A DNA stretch of 64,000 nt from an uncultured bacterium. GTDB lineage: Bacteria; Bacillota; Clostridia; Lachnospirales; Lachnospiraceae. The translations under genes and the position numbers were made by a program. The notes under the pieces were generated by a model. That model was not told the DNA's origin. It worked only from the letters and a program-made list of their open reading frames with translations, and did no database searches. Positions within the stretch are counted from its first letter, which is position 1. Every line of letters begins with the position of its first letter. Of the stretch, positions 8,996-17,850 are shown piece by piece. Where the stretch lies: the NCBI GenBank assembly GCA_948467735.1, contig CAOKFN010000015.1, positions 1 through 64,000 of the forward strand. Direction: 5' to 3'.

Positions 8996-9115
8996 AATCA
9001 TACCCTCCTTGTGAAAACTCTGTATCATTTCTGTTGATGGACTTAGTATATCTCTTAATTGTGTCAAAATTGTGTTTTCTCAATGAAGGGATTGTGAAAA
9101 ATTTTTATTTTGTAT

Positions 9116-10942
9116 TTATTCAATGGTAACTGACTTTGCCAGGTTTCTAGGCTTATCCACGTCGCATCCCCTGCCCACGGCCACATAATACGCAAAGAGC
9201 TGCAGCGGGATAATCGCCAGCGAATTTGCGAAATATGGATTGGTTTCCGGAAGATACATCACATAGTCCGATACCTTTTCCATGGCCTGATTTTCCTCGT
9301 TGGTGACTGCCATAACAAAGGCCCCTCTGGCTTTCACCTCCTCTATATTGCTGATAGTCTTCTTATATAAGTCGGGCTGCGTGGACACCGCCACCACCAG
9401 CGTGCCGTCCTCTATCAACGATATGGTGCCGTGCTTTAATTCTCCTGCCGCATAGGCCTCCGAATGGAGGTAGGAAATTTCTTTCAGCTTCAGGGAGCCT
9501 TCCAGAGAAATGGCATAGTCAATTCCTCTGCCGATAAAGAAGATATCCCTCGCTCCCAGATACCGATTGGCAAAATGCTGTATTTTCTGCTTCTGGGCCA
9601 GCAGCAGTTCAATCTGATCGGGAAGCCTCTTCAAATCTGCCAGAAGTCCCTTGAATTCCTCATCGGGCATGATGCCCCTGACCTTTGCAAATTTCATGGC
9701 AAGCAGATAAAGAGCCGCCAGCTGGGCGCTGTATGCTTTGGTGGTGGCAACGGCAATCTCCGGTCCCGCCCAAGTATACAGACAGGCGTCCGCTTCCCTT
9801 GCAATGGAGCTTCCCACCACATTGACGATGCCCAGCACCTGATATCCCTTGGCCTTGGATTCTCTAAGCGCCGCCATGGTATCCGCAGTTTCTCCCGACT
9901 GGCTGATGACAATCACCATGCTGCCCTCCCCCAGAATGGGGTTGCGATAGCGAAATTCGCTTGCCAAATCCACCTCCACCGGAATTCTCGCCAGTCCTTC
10001 CAACACATATTTTCCCGTGACGCCCGCATGATACGCCGAACCGCAGGCAGCAATATGAATCTTCTTTACCGCCCTCAGTTCCTCATCCGACATTTTCAGT
10101 TCATCTATGACAATGTCGCCGCCCTGAAGTCTGGGCGAAATGGTGTCCATAATGGTCTTGGGCTGTTCGTACATTTCCTTCAGCATAAAATGCTCATAGC
10201 CCGCCTTCTCCGCCGCATTGGAATCCCAGTCAATGGTAACGGGCGCCTTTTCCACTTCTTCCTCGTCCAGCGAATAGAAACGAAGTCCGTCCGCCCGAAG
10301 GACCGCCACTTCCTGATTGTCCATATAATAAACCTTGCGGGTATATTTCAAAATCGCAGGTACATCTGATGCGATAAAACTGCCTGATTCATTCTGCCCC
10401 ACAATCAAAGGGCTGTCTTTGCGGGCCGCATAAACTTCTTCCGGATTATCCGCAAACATAATCCCCAGCGCATAGGCCCCCTCCACGCGCTGCAGCACCT
10501 TTGTAATTGCCTCCAAAGGATTTCCCTTATAATAATAGTCCAGCAGATGGGCCAGAACCTCCGTATCCGTCTCGGACACAAATTGGTATCCTTTCTCCGC
10601 CAGCTTCTTCTTCAAGGGCATGTAATTTTCAATAATGCCGTTATGCACGACCGCAATGGTTCCCGCCGTGTTGGTATGGGGATGGGCGTTTTTGTCGCTG
10701 GGCGCCCCATGGCTTGCCCATCTGGTATGTCCAATGCCCGCCGTCCCCGGCATGGTTTCCCCTCCCCGAGTGAGATTTTCCAATATTTTCAGCCGGCCGA
10801 TGGCCTTTCGGGTGTTGATTTTCTCACCGTCAAACACTGCCATGCCCGCCGAATCATAGCCCCTGTATTCCAGCTTTGCCAAACCGTCCAAAATAATCGG
10901 CGCCGCCGGATTCTTTCCAATATAACCTACAATACCGCACAT
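9116..10942 (-). CDS. glmS: Glutamine--fructose-6-phosphate aminotransferase
   Basis: 608 residues, full length. Makes glucosamine-6-phosphate from fructose-6-phosphate and glutamine, the entry to UDP-GlcNAc for peptidoglycan and polysaccharides. The N-terminal Ntn glutaminase begins with the catalytic Cys2 (MCGIVGYIG) and has the RGYDSAG and GHTRWASHG motifs; two SIS domains follow (CGSAYHAG, SQSGETADT, GRG) and the end DKPRNLAKSVTIE is typical. Only 55 bases separate it from the upstream glycosyltransferase, too little for the glmS ribozyme found in many Firmicutes, so control here must differ. Placement next to the polysaccharide genes suits its role. Confidence 0.97.
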   Translation of the reverse strand: MCGIVGYIGKNPAAPIILDGLAKLEYRGYDSAGMAVFDGEKINTRKAIGRLKILENLTRGGETMPGTAGIGHTRWASHGAPSDKNAHPHTNTAGTIAVVHNGIIENYMPLKKKLAEKGYQFVSETDTEVLAHLLDYYYKGNPLEAITKVLQRVEGAYALGIMFADNPEEVYAARKDSPLIVGQNESGSFIASDVPAILKYTRKVYYMDNQEVAVLRADGLRFYSLDEEEVEKAPVTIDWDSNAAEKAGYEHFMLKEMYEQPKTIMDTISPRLQGGDIVIDELKMSDEELRAVKKIHIAACGSAYHAGVTGKYVLEGLARIPVEVDLASEFRYRNPILGEGSMVIVISQSGETADTMAALRESKAKGYQVLGIVNVVGSSIAREADACLYTWAGPEIAVATTKAYSAQLAALYLLAMKFAKVRGIMPDEEFKGLLADLKRLPDQIELLLAQKQKIQHFANRYLGARDIFFIGRGIDYAISLEGSLKLKEISYLHSEAYAAGELKHGTISLIEDGTLVVAVSTQPDLYKKTISNIEEVKARGAFVMAVTNEENQAMEKVSDYVMYLPETNPYFANSLAIIPLQLFAYYVAVGRGCDVDKPRNLAKSVTIE

Positions 10943-10997
10943 AGGAATTACCTGACCTTTCTCTTTTTTATTTAATCCTATTTTTTATTGCAGTCTT

Positions 10998-12014
10998 CTA
11001 ATCCTTTTCCTCAATTTCCATACTTATGTTTTTAACTGCTTCCATTTTCTTATGTCTAACCACGGCGCGCACTTTCTCCTCATCTCTGTCCTGCCGCTCC
11101 CAATATTCCCTGTTTGTGGTAATCCGCAGTACCAGACCTCTGGGAAGCCTTTTGTAATGCTTTCCCAGCAGGTATCCCGCATACTTAAAACAGCACTGCA
11201 GGCAGAAGCCGGGAAAGCGATATAAAATACCCTTTTTCCCAAAATATCTCCACGCTTCCATTACCAATCGTTTTCCTTCCGCCTCCGATGCCGCCGCTCC
11301 AAACACCTCCGGATGGTCCGCCTGAGATACCCCCAAATCAAAATTCCTCCGAAGCTGCATCAAATTGGTATAATTGTGGGAATGCACCACTTTGGCTTCC
11401 GCCGCGTAAGCGATTCCCCAGCCTGCCTTGACGGCCTTCGCCGCAAATATCATATCCTCATTGAAAATTGTATGCCGGATAAATCCGCCCAATTCCTCAT
11501 AGACGTCCCTGCGGTATGCGGCGCAGACATTGGAACAAAAAAACGTCTTAATACCCATATGTTCCAAATCGGCGGCCGTTTTCACCTTGGAATTCTCAGG
11601 ATAATTGAAGGCTCTGGTCAGCTTCTCATATTCAGAGGCGTCCGGCCGGGGCAGCTGTCTGGCATAGGATACCGCCGCGCCGTCCGACAATCCTTCCATC
11701 AGCTTTTCTATCAGCCTATCGTCCACCGGCATGGCGTCTTGGGTCATAACAACAAAAGCTTCCCCGTCGGAGCGCTGTACCCCCTCATGCCTTGTACCCC
11801 CATGGTCAAATTCTCTCTTGGAAAGATGGCATACCTTCACATTGGGATACCTTTCCTCAAAGTTCATCCCGCTGACCAGCTGTTCAAAATATTTTCTTCC
11901 GGTATTCATTAAAATAATATTACCGATAGGTACCGTCTGCCCTTGCAGCTTCTCCAAGAGCGCAAACAGCTGCCGCCCCGGTTTATAAATGGGAATGATC
12001 ACATCTATTTTCAT
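10998..12014 (-). CDS. GT2 glycosyltransferase, rhamnosyltransferase-like
   Basis: 338 residues from the ATG at 12014, chosen because AGGA lies 6-7 bases upstream and the GT-A fold starts at once (KIDVIIPIYKPG). Acceptor and metal region: FDHGGTRHEG and TQDAMP in place of DxD; C-terminal FNEDMIFAAKAVKAGW corresponds to the ED(x)D catalytic-base region. The pattern (SKREFDHGGTR, MTQDAMP) is that of rhamnosyltransferases of the RfbF/WbbL kind. It probably adds a sugar to a lipid-linked repeat unit on the inner membrane face. Sugar specificity unproven. Confidence 0.85.
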   Translation of the reverse strand: MKIDVIIPIYKPGRQLFALLEKLQGQTVPIGNIILMNTGRKYFEQLVSGMNFEERYPNVKVCHLSKREFDHGGTRHEGVQRSDGEAFVVMTQDAMPVDDRLIEKLMEGLSDGAAVSYARQLPRPDASEYEKLTRAFNYPENSKVKTAADLEHMGIKTFFCSNVCAAYRRDVYEELGGFIRHTIFNEDMIFAAKAVKAGWGIAYAAEAKVVHSHNYTNLMQLRRNFDLGVSQADHPEVFGAAASEAEGKRLVMEAWRYFGKKGILYRFPGFCLQCCFKYAGYLLGKHYKRLPRGLVLRITTNREYWERQDRDEEKVRAVVRHKKMEAVKNISMEIEEKD

Positions 12015-12243
12015 ATTTTTTCCTATGTTCCCCATCCGCACTTCCCTGCCGGCTATGTTTCATTCCTGTCATACAGGAAAGGGAGCCCAAAGCCCCCTTC
12101 CACCTGCCGCCCATCCTCAATCCCCCGCAGCAGGCGCCGCCTGCCTTCCGCACAATATAAACTACCCACGCTTCCTAACTTACCGTCTGCGACGGCAATA
12201 CCTCCGAAAAAGGAACAAACAATCAATGAACTGGTGCAAGTCT

Positions 12244-12314
12244 GGAAGAACGCAAGCAAGTTCGCTTGCGTTCTTCCGTGTGCATAGGTTTCGCGAAGCG
12301 AAACCTATGCACAC
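12244..12314. repeat. Pair of abutting perfect hairpins
   Basis: Hairpin 1 (12244-12277): 14-base perfect stem, 6-base loop. Hairpin 2 (12278-12314): 17-base perfect stem, 3-base loop, beginning on the very next base. They lie just after the LCP stop codon (minus strand). There is no T-run after hairpin 1 in the direction of transcription, so a classic terminator is only partly supported. The strict perfection and adjacency look more like a dispersed palindromic (REP-like) element. The 200 bases between this and the next gene show nothing else recognisable. Confidence 0.85.
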
Positions 12315-12316
12315 TT

Positions 12317-13393
12317 TTATCTTTGCAGATAAGGCGCCGTATCGGATGTAATCTTCTGACTGTATTCCCTTACACTGTCCGTCACCGTGTATTCCTCATC
12401 GTCAAACAGGAACTGATGCAGCCATACAACATTATCCTCCAGACTTGTCGGAATGACACATGCCCCATATGCGCCTACATTGGCATTACCGCGCATATTT
12501 TCCTGCGGGAATCCGTTTTCATCCACAATTTTGTAATTGGCGATATTTTTTAACAGCTCCAGAATGTCCTTGGAGTCAAGGCTTGTATAAATATTGCCGA
12601 TACAGTCGTTGAACACCTTGGTTAAAGACGCCAGATCCGTTTTCTTCGCCTGCTCTTCCATCGCTTTCAATACTTCCCGCTGACGGGCAGTACGCATAAA
12701 ATCAAATCCTGCGGTCTGCCGGATACGGCAATATGCGGTCGCCTGCAGGCCGTTTAACAGCTGATATCCCGTCTCCGTAACCGGTGTATACTCGCATTTT
12801 AACACATTGGCAACGCCGATCTGATAATTATTGATATGCTTCAGCTCATCGCTGTCCACATCGATATAGACGCCGCCCAGCCCGTCTATGACGCTGCTTA
12901 AGCCCTTGTAGCCCACCGCCACAAAATTAGTGATGTTCATATCAAGATTCATATTCAACATCTTAACCGCCTGCTCCGCGCCGCCGAAAGAATACGCCGC
13001 ATTGCACTTCTGATATTTATCCGTGCCGATATTCAGATAAGTATCCCTATATACGCTGACCAGTTTAATATCCCCTGTGTCAAGATTGATGCTGGCAATA
13101 ATAGTGCTGTCGCTGCGGCTGCCGCTGTAAAGCTGGTTGTCCGTCTCCGCGTCCAAGCCGAACAGCGCAATATTCATATAGCCATGCATTGTTCCGCCCT
13201 CTTCCTCCTGCTGCTTTACTTCCTCATGAATCTCTACCAGCTTCGGATCCAAATCAGAGATTTTAGGGCCTTGGGCCGCCTTGCTGTTCATCACCAGACA
13301 CAAAACCACTATCATGACAATGATAATGATTATCTCAACAACAAAAAGGATCATTTTTCCTCTCTGCCTTCCTGCTCTTCCTCCTGCCGCCAT
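12317..13393 (-). CDS. LytR-CpsA-Psr (LCP) family cell-wall polymer ligase
   Basis: 358 residues. An N-terminal transmembrane helix (about 14-35) is followed by an extracytoplasmic LCP domain with the family motifs SRSDSTIIAS, SVYRDTYLNI (catalytic-site Arg) and KCNAAYSFGG, then YCRIRQ..FDFMRTARQREVL with the pyrophosphate-binding arginines. LCP enzymes transfer undecaprenyl-linked glycopolymers to peptidoglycan. The ATG at 13393 follows AAGGAG at 8 bases; the sugar transferase gene ends 16 bases upstream, so they are co-transcribed. This supports surface attachment of the polymer made by this cluster. Confidence 0.93.
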   Translation of the reverse strand: MAAGGRAGRQRGKMILFVVEIIIIIVMIVVLCLVMNSKAAQGPKISDLDPKLVEIHEEVKQQEEEGGTMHGYMNIALFGLDAETDNQLYSGSRSDSTIIASINLDTGDIKLVSVYRDTYLNIGTDKYQKCNAAYSFGGAEQAVKMLNMNLDMNITNFVAVGYKGLSSVIDGLGGVYIDVDSDELKHINNYQIGVANVLKCEYTPVTETGYQLLNGLQATAYCRIRQTAGFDFMRTARQREVLKAMEEQAKKTDLASLTKVFNDCIGNIYTSLDSKDILELLKNIANYKIVDENGFPQENMRGNANVGAYGACVIPTSLEDNVVWLHQFLFDDEEYTVTDSVREYSQKITSDTAPYLQR

Positions 13394-13408
13394 CACATCA
13401 TCTCCTTA

Positions 13409-14815
13409 TCAGTAGGCGTTCTTGTTGATAAATCCTGTAAAAAAAGTCATAAGAATAATTTTAAAATCAAACCAGATGGTCCAATTTTCAATATAGTAAA
13501 TATCATATTCTATCCGCTTTCGTATGGAAGTGTCCCCCCGCAGGCCGTTTACCTGCGCCCATCCGGTAAGCCCCGGCCGCACCTGATGCTTTACCATATA
13601 TCTTGGAATCTCTTCCTTAAACTTCTCCACAAAAAGCGGCCGTTCCGGTCTGGGCCCCACCAGACTCATATCCCCCCGCAGAATATTAAACAGCTGCGGA
13701 AGCTCGTCCAAGCTTGTACGCCTCAGAAACTTTCCCACGGCAGTCACCCTTGGATCATCCTTTACGGTCCACGCCTTTTTTTCCTCCTTGGGAGACTGCA
13801 CCGCCATGCTTCGGAACTTATACATATAAAAAGAACGATTGTGAAGCCCCACCCTTTCCTGCTTGAAAATAGCAGGACCGCTGCTGGTAAGCTTTATCAG
13901 CAGGGCCGACAACAGCATAATCGGGGATGTGACGACAATTCCCGCAAGAGAACCTATGATGTCAATCACCCGTTTCAAGAAAATATTTCCCGTATTGGTC
14001 AGCGGCACATACCTGATATTGACAACGGGAAGCCCCATCAAATCCTCCGTATAAGGCCTGCTGGGAATCAGACTGTTGTAATCCGGTATGAATTTCGTGT
14101 GTACGCCGGATTTCTCACAGACCGCTACAATGCTCTCCAAATAATGGTAATCCTTCAGCGACAGTGTTATGGCAATCTCGTCCAGCTTGTTCTCCGGCAG
14201 GATAATTTCCAGATTTCCCAGACTGCCAAGCACCTTTACTCCTTTGTACATGGTTCCCGCGGGAATATGGTTGTCCAGAATTCCGCATGCGGCATACCCC
14301 CATTGGGGATTATCCGTCAGCCTGTCAATATATTCCTCCGCCGCCCGGGAATACCCCACCAGCAGAATATGCTTCAAGTTATATCCTTTGGAGCGTATCG
14401 TGTACAGCCCTTTTCTCAGCGCAAGCCGAAAACAGGAAGTAAAAAACACATTGAACACATAAAAGAAAGCCATCACGGAACGGGAAAAATTTATTTCACG
14501 GATAATCATATATAGTATGATGATCAGCGCCACAATTCCAATGGTGTTCGCCTTGACTATCCCAAAAATTTCAAACCGCCGCCGTACCGTCCGCTTGGGT
14601 GAATATACATCGTTGGAATAATACAGCAGCATATAAATGGGAACCAAAAAGGGCAGCAGCATAAAATAATCGCCCGCAGGAAGCACCCCTTCACCCGGCC
14701 CATCATTTAAGATATAAAATTTAAAAAAATAGGCTGTCATGAGCGATGCGGATGTAATTGCCGCATCCGCAGCCACCATTAACCGGTTGAATACTTTCTG
14801 ATTGTCTTTTATCAT
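13409..14815 (-). CDS. Polyprenyl-phosphate hexose-1-phosphate transferase (initiating sugar transferase)
   Basis: 468 residues. N-terminal half with about four transmembrane helices, a middle CoA-binding-like segment, then a membrane re-entrant helix (KRVIDIIGSLAGIVV) and the bacterial sugar transferase domain with KQERVG, YKFRSM, DELPQLFNIL, SLVGPRP and RPGLTGWAQVNG. These are the marks of WbaP/CpsE-type enzymes that load the first sugar phosphate on undecaprenyl phosphate. The ATG at 14815 (third codon after a GTG) follows GGTGG. It heads the pair with the LCP ligase, so this locus both starts and attaches a polymer. Confidence 0.93.
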   Translation of the reverse strand: MIKDNQKVFNRLMVAADAAITSASLMTAYFFKFYILNDGPGEGVLPAGDYFMLLPFLVPIYMLLYYSNDVYSPKRTVRRRFEIFGIVKANTIGIVALIIILYMIIREINFSRSVMAFFYVFNVFFTSCFRLALRKGLYTIRSKGYNLKHILLVGYSRAAEEYIDRLTDNPQWGYAACGILDNHIPAGTMYKGVKVLGSLGNLEIILPENKLDEIAITLSLKDYHYLESIVAVCEKSGVHTKFIPDYNSLIPSRPYTEDLMGLPVVNIRYVPLTNTGNIFLKRVIDIIGSLAGIVVTSPIMLLSALLIKLTSSGPAIFKQERVGLHNRSFYMYKFRSMAVQSPKEEKKAWTVKDDPRVTAVGKFLRRTSLDELPQLFNILRGDMSLVGPRPERPLFVEKFKEEIPRYMVKHQVRPGLTGWAQVNGLRGDTSIRKRIEYDIYYIENWTIWFDFKIILMTFFTGFINKNAY

Positions 14816-14886
14816 AAGCGCCACCTGAAGTATACCTTACTACATTATTATAAAAAGTACAACTTAGGAATTTATGAAGCCGTTTC

Positions 14887-15861
14887 TTAAGTTTTCTTAA
14901 GAAAACGCAGGGTGTTGAAATACAGCTCCCATTGAACGGCAAGGCATTCTGCCAATTTTTTCTTTCCGAAATCATTTTTTGCAGCGCCGAATTGAGAAAC
15001 GGACTTTTTGAATCCGTCCCTTAACCCTTTCAAGTATAGAATGCCCATTCCTTTTTTACAGAAAAAAAGAAATTTCAGGAAAAAACCCAAGCATAAAAAA
15101 GGAAGATTCCAAAGTATCTGCAAAAACGGCATATTTTTGGCAATGACATAGACATTATTTGCCGCCGCCAAAGAAGTCTTCCACTCATTATATCTGGAAC
15201 CGCTGGACGCGCTGCCATAATGAACGACCTTCGCGGCGGGTTCATAATAATTCCGATACCCTTGAAGGCGCGCCCGATATCCGATATCCAAATCCTCCAA
15301 ATATGCAAAATGGGCCTCGTCAAAGAAACCGATTTCCTCAAATATACTTTTTCTGTAAATCGCCGCTCCCCCGCAGGCGGAAAAAATCTCCGTCTGCCTG
15401 TCGTATTTGGAGGCAGGTTTTCCCTTTCCTCTGGCATAGGCCCACCCCAGCACGCAGTACCTGTCTCCCGCGTCGTCTATCAAATCAGGCCTGTCCCACA
15501 TAAGCATTTTCGCGCTGACGGAAAAAGCCGACGGCCTTGCCTCTATGGCATGGCACAAGGCCTTGACAAAACCGGAATCTGCCTTGGTATCATTATTGAG
15601 AAGAATTACATACGGCGTATCCGCAGCCCGAATTCCCACATTGACCGCATGGCAGAAGCCGGTGTTCTCAGGGAGCGAAATCAGCCCCGCCTGCGGAAAC
15701 CGTGCGGCTATCAGCTCCGGGCTTTGATCCTTGGAGCCATTGTCCACCACCAATACACCGTACTCGGGAGTATCATCATCCTGATTACATATGGCCTCCA
15801 AGCATTCCTCTATAAATTTTATCCCGTTATAATTAGGGATAATGACGGTTGCTTTCTTCAT
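14887..15861 (-). CDS. GT2 glycosyltransferase
   Basis: 324 residues. GT-A fold from residue 4 (ATVIIPNYNG), DNGSKD and LLNNDTKAD (the DxD-equivalent), FDEAHFAYLEDLDIGYRARL in the catalytic-base region. The C-terminal third has a hydrophobic patch (PFLQILWNLPFLCLGFFLKF) that would hold it on the membrane. Related to rhamnosyltransferase/WcaA-type enzymes. Start ATG at 15861 with AAGGAG 12 bases upstream, slightly far. The gene follows a tandem-repeat gap. Confidence 0.87.
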   Translation of the reverse strand: MKKATVIIPNYNGIKFIEECLEAICNQDDDTPEYGVLVVDNGSKDQSPELIAARFPQAGLISLPENTGFCHAVNVGIRAADTPYVILLNNDTKADSGFVKALCHAIEARPSAFSVSAKMLMWDRPDLIDDAGDRYCVLGWAYARGKGKPASKYDRQTEIFSACGGAAIYRKSIFEEIGFFDEAHFAYLEDLDIGYRARLQGYRNYYEPAAKVVHYGSASSGSRYNEWKTSLAAANNVYVIAKNMPFLQILWNLPFLCLGFFLKFLFFCKKGMGILYLKGLRDGFKKSVSQFGAAKNDFGKKKLAECLAVQWELYFNTLRFLKKT

Positions 15862-15879
15862 TGCGGCTGTGTTCTCCTT

Positions 15880-15999
15880 GCGCTTCTTCTCATCGGGACT
15901 GTAATCCCATCATGATTCTTCTCATTGGGACTGTATTCCCCCATTGCGATTCCTCTCATTGGGGCCGTACCCTCCCTTGCATTTTCTCTCACTGCGAGG
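15880..15999. repeat. Degenerate 34-bp tandem repeat
   Basis: Three units (15880-15913, 15914-15947, 15948-15981) share a CTTCTCAT-GGGACTGTA core with point changes, plus a partial fourth that runs into the 3' end of the next GT2 gene. It fills the gap between two glycosyltransferase genes. Confidence 0.75.
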
Positions 16000-17395
16000 C
16001 TTCGGGAAAATCCGGCAGATACAAAATCCGATATCCCGCGCTCCTCAATGCGCTGCAAAACGCCAGACTCACCCGCACAAAATCACAGTCCTTTGGCATG
16101 CAGGAAACATCAAAAATATCCTTATCCGAAGCCGTCCGATAAGGAACGCCTGCCGCCCGCCGGAAAATCTCCCTGCATTCCTCCCGCACCCGAATATTGC
16201 GAATATCCACCGCCGCCGCATCTTGGGCCAGCGCCGCCCGATGAAGATAGCCGCTGTAGCCCGCGGGCAGATTCTCATAGAACACCCCGCCCTCTTCCGT
16301 CATCCTGCCGCCCGAAATTCTACCCTTTTGTACCAGCCTTCCCCCAACGGCTCCGATATCCTGCCTGCTGTCAAAGAGATTTCCCTGATACCGCAGCGCG
16401 TAAAAGCCCACATGGGGCGTGTCCTCAGCCACGGCCTTCCATCCCTTCCGATCCGCAAAATCCTGAACGGCTCTCTTTCCGGCTTCATATGCATGCAGCT
16501 TGCTGCGGGGGTTTTCCGCAGTGGAAGCCCTATGGCATCTCCAATGATACAGCACCTTGGGAATATGCACAATGCTCTCCTCCGCCTTATGCGGTTCTTC
16601 CTTATGCCGCCCTGCCTCCTGAATCCCTGTGTTATGCCGTTCTGCCTCCTGAAGCTCCAATACCGCCCGCAATACCAAATCGTAATCCTGCGCGCCGTCA
16701 TATTCCGGCCGAAACCGCAGTTTTTGGATAAATTCTCTCTCCATAACCAGAAAATGGCAGATATAATTATTGCTCAAGAGCAGATCCAGATTAAAATCTT
16801 CTTTTCGGTTAGGCTCATAATATTCCGTCCTGTCGCCATTACATTTATCTTCATCGGAATAAAGCATTTTAAGCTCCATCCCGCCTTTTTTCCCAAGCTC
16901 AATCTGCGCCGCCATCTCATATAAGGCATTTTCCGTCAGCACGTCGTCATGGTCCAGCAGTCCCACATAATCCCCGGAGACAAAGCCAAGAGCCTCATTG
17001 CTATTTCGGGCGATTCCGCCGTTTTCCTGAAGCCGGATATAACGGATGCGGGAATCCTGAATCTCCTGCACCACCCGTTCCACACTGTCATCCTCCGTGG
17101 CGTCCGCCAATATCAGCTCCCATTGCGGATAGGTCTGAAGCCGCAGAGAATCTATCATTTCCCTTATATGCCTTTCCGCCGTGCGGTAGGCCGGGGTCAA
17201 TATACTGAAGGTGACTGAAAAACCTGCTTCTCTCCAATGCGCGCGCTGTGCTTCCAGCTCCTCCTCCGCAGGCGGCTTCCACTCATACGCCGGCCCTTTC
17301 CTTTCCTCCAGCCTCTCCATGACCGCATACCATGTTTTTTTCAAGCCATTGCGTTCCAGATAATATATGGTTTTCTTTACATCTGCAAAGTTCAT
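15989..17395 (-). CDS. GT2 glycosyltransferase with in-frame repeat insert
   Basis: 468 residues. About 60 residues precede the GT-A domain (FSILTPAYRTAERHIREMID, ADATEDDS, LLDHDDVLTENALYE), which matches GT2 enzymes of O-antigen and teichoic-type clusters. Before HIPKVLYHWR (normally the end of the domain) lies a hydrophilic insert with the internal repeat QEAERHN / QEAGRHK / EEPHKAEE, encoded by a diverged 27-30 bp tandem repeat at about 16585-16660. The last 100 residues resemble a second partial GT-like segment. An AAGGG abuts the ATG at 17395, with GGAG further upstream. Confidence 0.83.
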   Translation of the reverse strand: MNFADVKKTIYYLERNGLKKTWYAVMERLEERKGPAYEWKPPAEEELEAQRAHWREAGFSVTFSILTPAYRTAERHIREMIDSLRLQTYPQWELILADATEDDSVERVVQEIQDSRIRYIRLQENGGIARNSNEALGFVSGDYVGLLDHDDVLTENALYEMAAQIELGKKGGMELKMLYSDEDKCNGDRTEYYEPNRKEDFNLDLLLSNNYICHFLVMEREFIQKLRFRPEYDGAQDYDLVLRAVLELQEAERHNTGIQEAGRHKEEPHKAEESIVHIPKVLYHWRCHRASTAENPRSKLHAYEAGKRAVQDFADRKGWKAVAEDTPHVGFYALRYQGNLFDSRQDIGAVGGRLVQKGRISGGRMTEEGGVFYENLPAGYSGYLHRAALAQDAAAVDIRNIRVREECREIFRRAAGVPYRTASDKDIFDVSCMPKDCDFVRVSLAFCSALRSAGYRILYLPDFPEASQ

Positions 17396-17850
17396 CCCTT
17401 CTGCCGCTCCTTGTGAATTCAGTCCGATATTTTATCGATGACTGCCGCCGCAGCGGCCGTTATTTTCCTCCCTTGCAGAGCAATGCCTCTGCACTCATCC
17501 CAAATTCACTTTCATATTATTGTAATGTGCTATTTCCTGTACTGCCACAATCCTACTTGTACCGCAACATGATATCCCCTGTACTGCAATGCATCGCCTT
17601 TTCTGCGCAGCAATGCCGTATTCCCCCGACACTTAACTTCAATATACCCTTTCCACAGCCCCAAAAGCGAAAAATCCCACTCTTAATTATTCCTGAGATT
17701 TCTTGTTCATACAAATAATTCCCTGCCGGACTTCCGATGCCGTCATGTGCTGCCCATAAAGCGTATCATGACAGTGAAAGCAGTCAAGCAGGGAATTTAT
17801 CACGTTTATAAAAATTTATGTGTTTGAAAACGTCAACAGCCTCACAGGAA
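17396..17850. other. Gene-free gap, 455 bases
   Basis: No supported gene. The left part (17396-17700) is pyrimidine-rich on the plus strand with repeated TACTGC words. The right part holds the long inverted repeat at 17717-17797. A 38-codon minus-strand frame (GTG near 17806, ending in NKKSQE) reads sensibly but has no ribosome binding site. Confidence 0.5.
17717..17797. repeat. Long-loop inverted repeat downstream of phosphoglucomutase
   Basis: 10-base perfect outer arms (AATTCCCTGC and GCAGGGAATT) enclose about 60 bases with a second partial pairing (TCATG/CATGA). It could be a structured 3' end of the pgm transcript or a relic of a mobile sequence; the loop is long for a terminator and no T-run follows. 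Confidence 0.5.

Noticed and set aside
12053..12259. 68-codon minus-strand frame between the GT2 and LCP genes
   Set aside because: Starts inside a hairpin with a TTG, no ribosome binding site, no recognisable family.
13184..14515. 443-codon plus-strand frame opposite the LCP and sugar transferase genes
   Set aside because: Spans two well-supported genes on the other strand and shows no domain pattern.
17717..17797. tRNA or riboswitch
   Set aside because: Outer stem is perfect but there is no cloverleaf, no T-loop sequence and no known aptamer core.
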